From: Purpureocillium takamizusanense
Taxonomy: Eukaryota > Ascomycota > Sordariomycetes > Hypocreales > Ophiocordycipitaceae
Assembly: GCF_022605165.1 (NCBI RefSeq)
Contig: NC_063069.1
Location: 1,240,001-1,304,000, forward strand
Reading direction: 5' to 3'
Length of the DNA: 64,000 bases
Part shown: one piece after another, positions 45,146 through 57,111 of the stretch
Position numbering within the stretch: the stretch's first letter is position 1
Layout: the number at the start of each line of letters is the position of its first letter
Made by a program: the position numbers and the translations under genes
Notes under the pieces: model-generated
The model's database searches: none
The model's input: only the letters and a program-made list of their open reading frames with translations
What the model was told of the DNA's origin: nothing

Positions 45146-48100
45146 ATGGCCAGCCTGAGGAATATCATGAACGTCGATGACGATCATGTCGACTCTCATT
45201 CCTTAAAGAAGTCAAAGGACTCGGCTCCGAGATCTTCTCATCACCCCGACCCGGCCGCATCCGCCTCAAACTATGCCAACCCAGCTGACCTTTCCGTCAC
45301 CAACTCGTCAGCACCAACAGGAATAGCAGCGAGAGGTCATAGCTTGAATCCTCCCGCTCACGGCTTACCCTCACTCGACGTCGACACGACTTCGTCGTCG
45401 TCCTTCGGCCTGAGCCACGCTACTACCATCTACACACAGGACCGGCGCCAAAGCAATACCAGCACCGACTCGATGGACTCACCGTACGGTCAGGGCCACG
45501 GCCACGGACACCCAGGTGGCTCGTACTCGACCACGCCCATGAGACCCTTCGTCCCTGGAGCAGAAGCCCCCGTCAAGCTCACTCCCATCACTGGCAGGGT
45601 AAGCCGGGCTAAGAAGGGCCTTGCGGTCCATACCTGTGAGACTTGCCGACCGCCAAAGGTACGTTGGGCTACATGCTGTTGTGTCTAGACATGATGCACT
45701 GACATCTGCCCCAGACCTTCACCAGGGCCGAACACCTACGGTAGGTTTGGCCTCGGACTGCCGCCAACAGAGGAGGCATGAGTACTGACAAGGGCAATAG
45801 GAGACACCAGCTAAGCCATCAGCCTCCGGAGCTGTCCTGCCAGGTCCCCGGATGCGATAAAGTCTTCCATCGCAAAGACTTGCTCGACAGACATCAGCAG
45901 AAGCAGTAAGCGCTCCCAGCCTGCGGCGAGACTGGTCCTCGCGGATCCCATGACATGATGTTAACTTTCGGCAACCAGTGACCAGGACAGCCGAACGGGC
46001 AAAAGCACCCCCCGACAGGGCTCAGCAGCTCGGTCCTTTGGTTCCAGGAGCCCCAGACATGGCTCATATGGCCCGTCTCCTCCTGGCTCCATGATGCCCA
46101 TTTCACATCCTTTTAGCAGCCCACAGTCCGGCCCAACGAGTGCCGCCAACACCTCTTCGCAGGGAGTCCACATGATGCCTGGACATTGGGCATCCAGTGG
46201 AGGCGCAGCACCTCACATACGAAGCACGTCGGACAACTTCTCTCTCATGGATCCGGTCCCAGGCTTGCAATCTGCTGCATCGAAGGCCTCCGCGTTCACA
46301 CCGAATCGGCCGCCCACGGGTTTGGGAGTAATGGACGTCCCGGAGCTTAATCTGCAGAATGTCAGCTCGGCCAACGTGCCTTGGCAGGACAGCTCTGCGG
46401 TGGTCTCGTCATCGTCTGGGAGCAGCTATTCCACGCCACCATCGGAAGCGTCGAGAGCTCCAGCCACGGTGCGCGCCCCTAGCGCGGAGTGGACAAGCCC
46501 ATTGGCACCTCCCCCCGTTTCCAGAAGCCTGCAAAGCCCTATCGCAGGTTCCGATGCATATTCTGCGCCTTTTGGCTACGACTCCTCTCCGCCTACCGTA
46601 TATCCGTCCGTGTACGGAGATGGTGCCGGCGTGCTACTCCCCGGGTACGACGACTCGCTATACACGCCTCAAATGCCAAGCAGCACAGTTCGTAACAGCC
46701 TGTCCCCTCAACTAGCCGTGGGTCCATCCTCCGAGACTCTGGTCACCGCGCCGGCAGCCCTCGCCCCTGATCGGGTAATCAGCCCCATGCTGTGCAGTCG
46801 CCAACCTGATACGGCGTTTGGGTTCTTGATGGCTGGGGATCTCATAAACGTGCCCCTGAGCCGGGAGGCTCGCAACGAGATACCAGTATACATCAACAAG
46901 TATTGGGAGAAGGTCCATCCTCTCTATCCGATCATCCACCGACCATCGTTCGAGGAAGCTTCTGGGGTGGATGCGCAGCATCATGACATTCTCCGCTGCG
47001 CCATGGCTGCGGTGGCGACTCAGTTTCTGGAGCACAAGGAGCATCGAATTAACGGCAGCCAGCTGCACGCCCACGCCTTGCACGAATGCAAGAAGGTAAG
47101 TCAACAACGGTAGCGACTGTTGAGTTGAGGCACTAAATTTCATACTTTTAGATCCCGCAATCGAACTGGTCCCTCTCTATCATGCAGGCACTACTGCTCT
47201 GTGAACACTACGCCCAGTTCAGAGGGCGTAGCAAGGAGTCATACCTTCCGTCGGGGCAATTCAACGCCTTGTGCCAAATGGTTAGTTCTTAAGTGTTTCT
47301 TCCTTGTCAAAAGGACCACGCTCGCTGCGGCTTCGTCAACAGCGTGCGTCTGGTCGCTTCTAAAATTCTCCCTCCATGACTTCCCTAAATTTCCTATGTC
47401 CTTTTCTCTCAACTTCTATTTCCTTTAATTTCCTTGACTCGGTTCGGTTTCTTTGTTCAATTCTCTTTGTCGACTGTATAAATCAGCTTCCAATTGACAC
47501 GTCGCTCAACTCCGTCACAGGTCGCCACTAGCCAATTTGCCTTGGACTCGATCACGCTCGGGTGCGATAACTTTCAGCGTTGGAGGTCGTGGATTCACTT
47601 GGAATCGTGCCGAAGGATACTCTCGGCGTGCTTCCTTCTGAGCGTTCACGGGATATGGTACTACGAGCAGCCTGTCACCTCCTTCCTCGGCCTCGACAAC
47701 TTCTCGCCCATGATGCTGAGCATTCCTCTGTCGGCGGGCACAAAGAAAGCTTGGGAGGCCGAGACTGCGGATGCTTGGGCCAGCATTGACTTTTCATCAA
47801 TCAAGTCAAGGACGGTGGGAGACGCCATGCAGGAGCAGTTGTCGCCGATTATGATTGAGTCGATGCCGCGCTTTGATTCGTCGCTTCTTCTTGCGGCGCA
47901 TGCTCTGCAATTGCCCCGACGGCGGAATCCCACCGAGGTGGACATGTTTCAGGATGCCTCGTGCATCAAGCCGCACGACATGGTCATTCCCACGCTCTTC
48001 CAGCACTCGCCGGGCGGCTACACGTATCTGGCACTTCACTACACGCCTCTTCAGTGCCTGTTGTCCGTGTCTGGGGACAGCTGGATACTCAACAACAAGG

Positions 48101-48591
48101 TCTCGCATTCCAGCGTCTTCACTGATCACAAAATGAAGCTGCAGAAGTGGCGCAGATCTGGCAATGCCGCTGCTGCGACGGTATTTGCCGCCAAGGCGCT
48201 CAAGATATTCTTGAGCCTCGGCCCCAGTGCCCTCGGCCATAACGACATTCCACTCGCAAGTCCAAAGAGGAACCTACCATGCTGGACTGACATTTCTGAC
48301 TTTTGGGGCGTGTACGTCTGCGCTCTCATCTGCTGGGCGTTTGGGTACGAAGGGAAGCGCAACCCTAGCAAGTCTTCGCGTGGCGCGGCCGTGGGCTGGC
48401 TCCTCACCGTCTCGGAGCTCGAACCTGGAGACCTTCAGAACCTCACCGGCCGGGAGGAGTCGCAGGGCGTCGTTGGTCTGGTCCACGATGTGCTCGACAG
48501 GGATTGCCTAGGCGGGCGCAACATCTTATATTCCGACGCGGTTCGCGTCTTGCGGAAGCTAGAGGAGGTGGACAACTGGGCCTGGATTTAG
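45146..48591 (+). CDS. C2H2 zinc-finger transcription factor with fungal-specific regulatory domain
   Basis: Six exons (45146-45658, 45715-45740, 45801-45905, 45979-47095, 47152-47280, 47521-48591) give 986 residues with an exact frame. The start is MASLRNIMNVDDDHVD. Two adjacent fingers lie at about 164-215: CETCRPPKTFTRAEHLRRHQ with its second His in LSH, then CQVPGCDKVFHRKDLLDRHQ with the closing His created by splicing into exon 4 (CA|T). The first finger is spread over three exons, one only 26 nt long. A long Ser/Pro-rich linker leads to a fungal-specific (Fungal_trans-like) domain from about 590: VHPLYPIIHRPSFEEA, IMQALLLCEHYAQFRGR, RSWIHLESCRRILSACFLL. Such proteins are nuclear regulators. 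Targets are unknown. The last intron is long (240 nt) and C/T-rich. Confidence 0.93.
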
Positions 48592-49890
48592 ATGGAAACG
48601 TGCATTAAAACGGTGTTTTGTTTGCGGTTGCCGAAGAAGTAATGTGTTATGATTGGTATGACTGGGCGGGCGGTAGGACGGATAACGAAACACGGGCGCA
48701 TGGGCGTGGAGTGGGTGGCATACGTATCACGGGCAACGGCACTGTTTGGCTTTGTGCCTGTGGACGGCGTTTCTTGGTGTTCTGTCTTGATTTTTCTGGC
48801 ATGGCATTTTTGGTCTTTGTTGCATCCTCTCCTTCAAGTCACAACTCATGGTCTCAACGACCGCATCTCGCAATGCATAGACAGGCCCGCGAGGGCTCTT
48901 GGTCCGAAGTCAGTCTTATAGTGGTGTCGTTATAGCCGGCTGTTGGTGTTTGCCCATGCACATGGCCGGTGGGCGGATCACGCAGGGCGCGCAATGGAAG
49001 GCCCCCGCGGTGGTATGTGTTCTTGCCCATTACTCATGACGTAGAATGGAGGGGGTTTCATACTTTGTTTGATGTATTTCTCTTCCTTTATCACCCACTC
49101 ACTCGCTGTCGAGTGGATAACGCCGCCGCCTCCCCGGGATGCAACAAAACAGCACAATCAACCGACGGCGATGATAAACGAGGACGACACGAGTTAACTA
49201 CGTAGGCAGGCAGGAGCCCCATGGCCATCAGTCCAGTCAGTTTCCCTTCCCGCAGGACGTGCGTGGTCTGTGGCGGGCCCGATGATAGCCGGCTAAGTAG
49301 TCTCCGCCCGAGTCCGACGTGTTTCTGTTCCCCTTCACTGCCGCTTTGCTTGCTTGCTTGCTAGCAATTGCTGCTCCCATGATCCAGTCGCATCCATTCA
49401 TCAGTCCGAAAAGGTTTCTTTGCTTGGGGACTCTCCTGAGGCCGCGCACCTCGTCGGCGGCTACCTCATCCTACCTATCGTACAAGAGAAAAGTGTGTGT
49501 GTGCGCGCGCGCACGGTTCCTTGGTGTTTAGGAAAGGAAGAGGGGGCGTAAAGGGGGGAGAGAAGGGAATGGAATGCAACGACCACACGCACAGAAGAAA
49601 CAAGGGGGGAAAAAAGGAAAAGTGATGAGCAAAAGCAGGTAAAACTGACGCACTCCGTGTGAAACCAGGCACCCCCGTCAGTCTTTGCCGACAAAACTCC
49701 TGAGCCGGAAAGCCTCCCCCCCTCCCTCACCCCACAAACTCCTCACCATACGTATATACAGCCCTCCATGGCCGCCGTCTCTCGTAGGACTCCATGCGCC
49801 TGTTTACGCCCTCTAGCCATGCAGCAAGGAGCAGCCTCGTCCTCGGCCGCGTTGAACAAACCCCCTTCCTCGCGGGCAATGCGGGCGGCA
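48592..49890. other. Convergent 3' spacer between the C2H2 regulator and HRP1-like gene
   Basis: No gene seen. It contains a TGCTTGCT run near 49348-49361 and a GTGTGTGCGCGCGCGC run (49494-49511). It should hold both 3' UTRs. Confidence 0.5.
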
Positions 49891-52877
49891 CTACCGCGCG
49901 TACGGGTGGAAGCCCCTGTTGCCGCCGCGTCCGCCGCCGCGATAGTTTGCGCCGGGGCGGCCGGCGTTCTTGGGCCCCGTGGGCGCGTTGGCAGGCGGCG
50001 CATTCTGCGGATCGGGGGTGCCCTGAGAGCCGCTGCCGCCGCCCCTGCGGAAGCCTCCCTGGCCGGCGCTGGGCTGCGGCACGTCGTCGTACATGCCCTC
50101 CCACGATGTCGGGGCGCCGCCGCCGCCTCCGCCCATGCCGTAACCTCCGCCTCCGCCTCCGCCGTAGCCGCCGCCGCCGGCGCCGCCTCGGCCACCCCGC
50201 CGGCCGCCTCCCGGTCCCTGGGGCGGAGCTTGCTGGAATCCGCCTCCGTAATTGCCCTGGTCGCCGCCGCCTTGGGGTTGCTGCTGCTGTTGCTGTCCGC
50301 CCTGCTGCTGCTGTTGTTGCTGTTGTTGTTGCTGCATCTGCATCATTTGCTGCTGCATCTGCTGCATCATCTGCGGATTCATGTTGCCTCCTCCCATCAT
50401 GTTCTGTGGGTTGTTGCCGGGTCCGCCTCCGCGGCCACCAGCCATCATTTGCTGTTGCATCTGCTGCATCTGCATCATCTGCTGCCACATTGCGGGGTTC
50501 ATCTGCATGCCCCGGTTCATGGCCATCTGGCTCTGCATCATGTTGAAGTACTGCTGCATGCGCTGAAAGTACTGCGCCATGAGCTGGGGTGTCATGCCGT
50601 TGGTGGCGCCGCCCATCTGCTGGCCGCCGCCCATGCCGCCTTGGCCCGACTGCTCGTCCTTGCGGAACTTGTTGCGCTTGGCCGCCTCCTCCTCCTCACG
50701 GAGGTTGCCGCGCGGCTGGGCCTTCTTGACCTCGACGGGCTTGCCGTGAATCTCCAGAGGAACGTTGATGCAGGCGTCGACGCCGGCCTCGCTCTCAAAG
50801 GTGACGAAGCCGAAGCCACGGGGGCGACCCGTGTCCTTGTCCATCATCAGGGTAGCATCCACGACCCGTCCGAACTGCGCAAAGTAGTCTCGAAACTCCT
50901 GGTCCGTCGTCTCCTGGCTGACACCCCCGACAAAGATCTTGCTAGTTTTTTCCTGCTCATCCCGCGGGATGGCGCGCTTGGGGTCAATCTATCTCACAGA
51001 GTCAACAGCTGTCCCCCACGACTTGTGCGACAGCGTCAAACTCACAATTTTGCCGTCCAAAAAGTGCTCCTTGACCATGACGATGTTAACCGTCTTGGCG
51101 TCTTTGAAAGTTAGGAAACCGAAACCGCGAGATCGGCCGGTGCTGCTGTCGCGCATGACGGTGCACTCTACGACTTCGCCAAACTGCGAGAAGTAGTCTC
51201 TGAGGGACTCTGTTTTGTGTCAGCATCGTCCCGTCAGGCAGGTCAAGGCGATGTGAAATCACGTACGGTCTGTAGTTTCCCAATTCAATCCACCGATGAA
51301 CATTTTCCTGCAAACTCAAGTCAGCGATCCGCGGTGGTGACCATCTTTCATGAACAAGGCATCTTCAGCGGCAGTCTCGGCGTGTGGCATGTGTGATGCG
51401 GAGGGCTTGTGAATCGGACAGCCGCCTGCGCGGATCCCGTACGACGATGGCGGCACTGGTCGCGTGCCGTGTGTGGTTGGCTCGATGGGTAGCCTTCATG
51501 CAGGATCGGCTCGGCGCCTCGTCGACCCCAGACTCAAGCACACATCGCCGTTGGTCGCCAAACATGTCTCCAGCCCATGGCTGCGGTTGACAATACATCC
51601 AGGTGGATGTCGCCCTCGAGGCGAACGTGCAAAGAACCGCCAGCTGCGTTCCCACGACGGCGGTGTGACATGATCTGACGCCCAAGCTACCGTGTAACGA
51701 TTGCTTGGTTGATCCAGGACTGCTGGCAGAACCAACAAGAAGCGGGCCATCTCGGCAACAACAGCACGGAGACAGCTAGCAGGCGCGCGTATGCGTGTGG
51801 CCAGAAACCATGTTCATGCTTGTCGACTTTGTCTCTTGCTTGTTTCTGTCTTCTTCTGCTCTTGCTTCTTTGGCCTCTTCGTCTTGGCCTTTCTGTCTGC
51901 CTGTCTGACTGATTCTGACTGTCTCATGCTAGGTACGTAATGACCTTGAGCGCTAGTCGCTGCGAATCTGGCTGCTACAGCCTCCCGAGAACCGTGGTTT
52001 CGTCGGGCGCTTCAAGATTCCGCTCGGGCGCCACAACAGGAGCATTTCCTGCTGGCGGCCGGCTTGGGTCGGTGTGTAGGCTCTGGCTCGATATATCCAC
52101 ATGATGACGTCCAGCTTTTCTCTCGATGGATACCCGTCTCTTTCTCAATGCAGCCATACAAGCGCCTCAGTTTCTAGAGGGCATGGTACATTGTTGGCGC
52201 AACGACCGCTCCGGAAGCGACATGGGCCACATCTTTCGATTTCGTTGAGTCTGTGGGTCTTGATCTGACTGATCTCTGACTGCCTGTTTCGAGCCCGCCC
52301 GCGTCCAGCCATACACACCAGCCAGCATCGCCTTGCAACAACACCTGACCTCAGAGGTCCAGGGCTCGTTGAGCCTGTCCAGAGCGCCCCATCACGCAAA
52401 TGGCGAGAGCTCCGCGTCACACTAACCACCGAGGGCATGGGGATACATTCACGTGCACGAAGGGTGTGGGGTCAACTTACCCGTCGTCTTTGGCGCTTGC
52501 CTTGTGAACGGTTCCGTAGGGAGGCGTGGAGGGGGTATCGTCATGCTGGGGGACGGGGGCTGTCGCGGTGCTGCCCCCGCCAAGGTTGAAGTCGACCTCA
52601 TCGTCGTCCTCTTCGTCGTCGTCCTCGGCATCGTGTGCCATTGCTTCGCCGCCCGCTGCGTTCTCAGCATCTCTCGTGGAAGACACTGCGGCTTCGCCAG
52701 TGTCGTCGGGTGCACTGCTCACAGGCGCCACCGGCGCAGGGGCAGGAGCTCCCTTGGAGGCGTCATTGTCGTCGTAGCTGCAGGGAGGGTTAGTGAAGCC
52801 GCGTCTGCTGGGCCGTAGTCATTCAATACGCACAGGTCGGCGAAGAGGTCCTCTTCGAAGTTCTCAGGCTCCGTCAT
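49891..52877 (-). CDS. HRP1: Hrp1/Nab4-type hnRNP, cleavage factor IB-like, two RRMs
   Basis: Five exons on the minus strand: 52877-52834, 52777-52481, 51307-51267, 51209-51046 and 50988-49891, giving 547 residues. The start is MTEPENFEEDLFADLYDDND. An acidic N-terminal part (to about 113) precedes RRM1 (KMFIGGLNWETTDQSLRDYF, then SRGFGFLTF) and RRM2 from about 198 (SKIFVGGVSQETTDQEFRDY, then PRGFGFVTF). RNP1 and RNP2 are intact in both. From about 300 the chain is a Met/Gln-rich and then Gly/Arg-rich low-complexity domain with an 11-Gln run and RGG-like repeats, prion-like in composition. Yeast Hrp1 recognises UA-rich efficiency elements in mRNA 3' ends and shuttles between nucleus and cytoplasm. 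The third exon is 41 nt, and intron 2 is 1,173 nt, very long for this genome. Confidence 0.93.
51308..52480 (-). other. 1.17 kb intron of the HRP1-like gene
   Basis: Donor GTAAGT at 52480 and acceptor TTTGCAG at 51308 join GG to GAAA in frame (AKDDG-KMFIGG). Every other HRP1 intron is 55-57 nt. Short open frames inside show no domain, and no snoRNA box pair was convincing on the transcribed strand. Confidence 0.75.
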
Positions 52878-53905
52878 GGCGAAGTGGATTCCGCCGTCCG
52901 CGAAGTCGATTTGTTGCGAGGTGAGCAGCCTGATGTCCAGTCCGGGCTACTGCGGGATCGAGGAGGCCAGGAATATCAAGAATGACGGCGAGAAAAAGGA
53001 TGAAGGGGACGTTTTGACGATGGGGGGAGTGAGGCAGGGATGGGTGAGGGAAGGGTCTGCACGAAGCAAGACGACGCAGGTGCTGAAAGAAGCCACAGCC
53101 GCCAGTCATGACAAGCGACCGCGCATTTGGCGAATGACTAAGCATCCATGCCGGCGGCGGAGAGGCCAATCACTGCAAAGAGGGCGCCCAGGCGGCGGGC
53201 CACCGCATCGCTGGCGGGCTGATACAGGGGGGTGGCCCTTCAAACACAGCCCTATAATTTGTTGCCCGCCCAGGGTAGTGCCTCTACTGCGCCGTGCTGT
53301 CCAGTCGGCGGGTGCTGCCCACCACTTGCGGGCAGGCACCTGCACCCACAGCACGGCGGCAGCCATGGACCCTCCATGCTCGCCCGCCGTAGTCAGGCTG
53401 TCCTCAGCGGGGAACCCCGCTAATGCCCATCGGATACTATCTAAGGTACCTAGGTATACTGTACTAGACGTAGGGACCTCGTAGTAGTTAGTACCTGGGT
53501 ATCCAAGGCACTGCAAGCGCGGGACCGCCCCGACATTCAAGCCGCTGGAAGGGCCTGTTGAATGTCCCGTCCCCCTCCAACTCCAAGTGCCCCCAAGTGC
53601 CCCCGCAATTCGGTTGGCGCCAGGCGGCTGTCGCGTGGGGCCTGGTGCTGCTGCTGCGCGGCACCGCATGGGCACTACGCACGGCAGTAAGGTACCTTGT
53701 AGTGCGCTGGACGCAAGCTCCTGTTTCGTCTCCATGACAGTGAGGCCAGACAAGACATCACCTCACCTCACAGCCGCCATCCACCAGCCCACCAAGCAGC
53801 TCGTCGAGTTGCCAAGGGGCTCTCCACTAGCCTCTCAAGCTTGCCACGAGTTTCGGTTCGCAGAATGAGGCGACGCCTTGGACCGGCCAAAGACCATTCG
53901 TGAAG
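52878..53905. promoter_or_regulatory. Divergent promoter region of HRP1-like and GYP1-like genes
   Basis: About 1.0 kb with no gene. A GTAC-rich patch (53443-53500: GGTACC, TAGGTA, GTATAC, GTACTA words) sits in its middle. Confidence 0.5.
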
Positions 53906-56089
53906 ATGTGGTCGTCGTCGGGGAGTGGCAAGAAGCCGGCACCTTCAGTGAGTCGCCGACTGCCCAAGCAGCGGATGCAGCGTGACGTGGATGCTAACAA
54001 CGTCGCAGCCACAGGAGATGGTCCAGGTCGGTATGTCAAGACAACGATGCCCCGAGCGCGCAATTGGAGCTATTGCTAACGAATGTGCCCATTGCTCGTC
54101 CACAGATCGATCCGAGTACAAAACCCTCCCCGCCATGAATGCCCTCGGCCCCTCCGCTGACCGTCTACCAGTTCTGCCTCGCCGTTCTGGAGACCGACAG
54201 TGCGCGACAATGCCCCTAAGAGGAGTGTGACCAGCCCGGCGGCTCGCGATCCGAACCTCGTGGTCGGCGCAGCCTACTCCCACGCCGATATGCTCAAGTT
54301 CGACTCGCTGTACGTCGTTGCCCCGTCCCCTGCGAGACGTAACTGGCCCCTTCCCGCCTCTCTCGCGCAGTCGCTGATCCTCCGACCTCAGAAGCCTCTC
54401 GCGCCCCAAAACACCACCCTCTTCGTCTTCGTCTAGGGTCCGCGTCCACGAAGCCTCCCCGCCCGCGCGCCATTCGGGTCAGAGCTCCCCACCCTTCAAG
54501 AGCTACATCAACTTCCTCTCCAATACCAATGATGACTGGAAAGCCGACGAGGACGAGATGTTGGGATACGATGACGATGACGGCGACGACTTTGGGCTTC
54601 CCAGCCTGTCCAATATGAAGAGAAGATCCCGGCGCATAGCCAGTCAAACCACTCCGGACCCCAGCGCTCTCTCCCCTGCAATGGAGGGTCCGTTTGGATC
54701 GAAGAGCAGACGGCACTCCAACAGCGCCGACATTGCGATCGAGCGGCCAACCCCAGCCTATCCCATGCCGAAGAAGAGCGAGGGCAAAATATTACGACCG
54801 CAGTACAAGGAGATATTACGAGGTAGGGCGGTCGAGCCTGGGGAGCACAAGACGACGGAATGCTGACGAGCGTGCAGACCCGGCGAATTCGCTACACCTA
54901 ATCAACTACCCCTCCGTTCCGTCCAACGCATCGGCCAAGGAAGCAGACGCAATAAACTCCCGAATAACCCGAATCAACAAGTTCAAGAAGCTGCTGCAGG
55001 CATCGGCTATCTCGCTCCCGGACCTTCGCTCGCTCGCGTGGTCAGGGGTGCCTGAGGAGGTCCGCGCAATGACGTGGCAGCTGCTCCTCAGCTACCTCCC
55101 CACCAACAGCGAGAGGAGGGTCGCCACGCTGGAGAGGAAGCGCAAGGAATACGTGGACGGAGTCCGGCAAGCGTTCGAAAGAGGCGGCACCAGCTCGGCG
55201 AGCCCCGGCCGCGCAAGAGGACTGGACGAGGCCATCTGGCACCAGATCAGCATCGACGTACCCAGGACGAACCCCCACATCGAGCTCTACAGCTACGAGG
55301 CGACGCAACGATCCCTGGAGCGCATCCTATACGTCTGGGCGGTCCGGCACCCAGCAAGCGGATACGTGCAGGGCATAAACGACCTGGTGACGCCGTTCTG
55401 GCAGGTGTTCCTCGGCCTGTACATTGCAGACAACAATATCGAGACGGGCATGGACCCGGGTCAGCTGCCCAAGTCGGTCCTGGACGCGGTCGAGGCCGAC
55501 TCCTTCTGGTGCTTGACCAAGCTGCTCGACGGCATACAAGATCACTACATTGTGGCGCAGCCGGGGATACAGCGGCAGGTAGGCGCGTTGCGCGACCTCA
55601 CGGCGCGCATCGACTCGACACTGTCGAAGCATCTGGAGAAGGAGGGCGTCGAGTTTATCCAGTTCAGCTTCCGTTGGATGAACTGCCTGCTCATGCGAGA
55701 GATAAGCGTCAAGAACACCATCCGCATGTGGGACACGTACCTGGTAAGGGAAAAGCTCTCTCCCCCTCCTCTCCCCGCCCTTGTCCTGCCGTCAAACGAG
55801 TACTGACCTGGTGCCCCCCTCTCCCCAGGCCGAGGAGCAGGGCTTCTCCGAGTTCCACCTCTACGTGTGCGCCGCCCTGCTCGTAAAGTGGTCCGACAAA
55901 CTCGTCAAGATGGACTTTCAGGAGATCATGATGTTCCTACAGAGCCTGCCCACCAAGGCCTGGACAGAAAAGGACATTGAGCTGCTCCTCAGCGAGGCCT
56001 TCATCTGGCAGAGCCTCTACAAGGGCTCCGCCGCGCACCTCCAGAGCGGCCAGCCCAGCAAGCCCCTGCTGACAAACCTGCAGCTGTAG
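53906..56089 (+). CDS. GYP1: Gyp1-type TBC-domain Rab GTPase-activating protein, with an apparent one-base frame break
   Basis: Exons 53906-53947, 54009-54030, 54106-54309, 54392-54822, 54878-55743 and 55829-56089 sum to 1,826 nt, one short of a whole number of codons. The frame giving SEYKTLPAMNALGPSADRLP runs into a stop at 54228-54230, while the next frame resumes as VRDNAPKRSVTSPAARDPNL from 54200. About 608 residues are expected. The TBC domain is complete: WSGVPEEVRAMTWQLLLSYL, IDVPRT (catalytic Arg), SGYVQGINDLVTPFW (catalytic Gln finger) and FRWMNCLLMREI. Yeast Gyp1 switches off Ypt1 at the Golgi. The break may be a sequencing error, a real mutation or an undetected 38-nt intron (54163-54200). 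It lies in the poorly conserved N-terminal part. Confidence 0.87.
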
Positions 56090-57111
56090 AGTACCTAAAA
56101 CTGCCTTTTTCATTCCGCCGTCAATGGTTCTACTACGAGGACAGCGCGCGGCAACATGAGTCTACGCTAACATTCAGCCTGCGACGCGATGCGACGCGAC
56201 GCGCAGGGAGCGGCTAGGGGACGGGAAACAGGCGGGGCGTGCACGCTTTGCGTGCGTGCGTGACGGATTCTCCCCACTTGCGTTCCGTACCTGGTGGATG
56301 GTGGTACTGATGCCGCTGGTGCGCGTAGGTAGTCCTACGTAGAGGGCCGCACCGACGGGTAAACCGGTGAGGCGGCGGGCAGAGCGGCAGTGCTTAGGTA
56401 GGAGGAGAATACGGAGTCTTGACAGATGCATGCATGCGTACCTGTGTGCCAGGCAGGGTGGGTAAAGGGAGGTTAGAGGCACGGGGGCAGGGCAGGCTAC
56501 ACACACACACACACACACATTTGATGACGGTCCGGATAGATGATGATACAGCAATTATGAGCATCCATGAGTCTCCCAGCTTTTGATCTATTTAGAAGAT
56601 ACCAGTGGTGGCACCAACCCAGACTGACCACCACATGTCCCATGCCCATACAAGTCGCCTCCATCTTGGGCGTCAACGCCCCCCTTCCTAACCGGAATGC
56701 CACAGCAGCGAGGCCGCTGCCGTGACCACAAAGAAAAGACAATGGCAACTCTACAGGGACCCGATGTTGGGAACACTCCCCCATCATTTCCAAGAAATAC
56801 AATGTTGATACAAAAAAGGGGAGGTGGGCTGCCAGCCGAAGGTATACTGAGCCCACCACGGTAGCCAAACGAAAAACGCCCATTTGTCTGCCAAAGGGCG
56901 ATTCCTTATCCAAAGCTCTTTCATATGCAACAATCGACCCAGACGCCATGCAAGAGAGGCAGCAAGAGAGAGTTCTTGCCTTCCCTCATGAACCATAAAT
57001 CAAAGAAAAAGGGAAAGGAACGGTCTCCCCAACGCCATTTTCGCTTCCATAATCAACATGAATTGCTCTTCGTGAAACGCCGGCGCCGTCGGGATGGCGG
57101 AGAATAGATTA
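56090..57111. other. Convergent 3' spacer between GYP1-like and GT90-like genes
   Basis: No gene seen. An AC dinucleotide run lies at 56500-56518. The remainder should be 3' UTRs of both genes. Confidence 0.5.
56500..56518. repeat. AC dinucleotide microsatellite
   Basis: Nine to ten AC units in the convergent spacer. Confidence 0.9.

Noticed and set aside
49768..51114. 448-codon plus-strand open frame opposite the Hrp1-like gene
   Set aside because: Its Ala/Leu/His-rich sequence is the antisense of Gly/Gln/Met repeats and RRM2; the minus strand carries clear conserved domains and splice sites.
52095..52270. Possible C/D-box snoRNA in the long Hrp1 intron (ATGATGA and CTGA words)
   Set aside because: The boxes are on the strand opposite the transcript, spaced too far apart, with no terminal stem.
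54163..54200. 38-nt intron to rescue the Gyp1-like frame
   Set aside because: Below the size of other introns here, with a weak GTCTAC donor and no branch site; kept only as an alternative to a base error.
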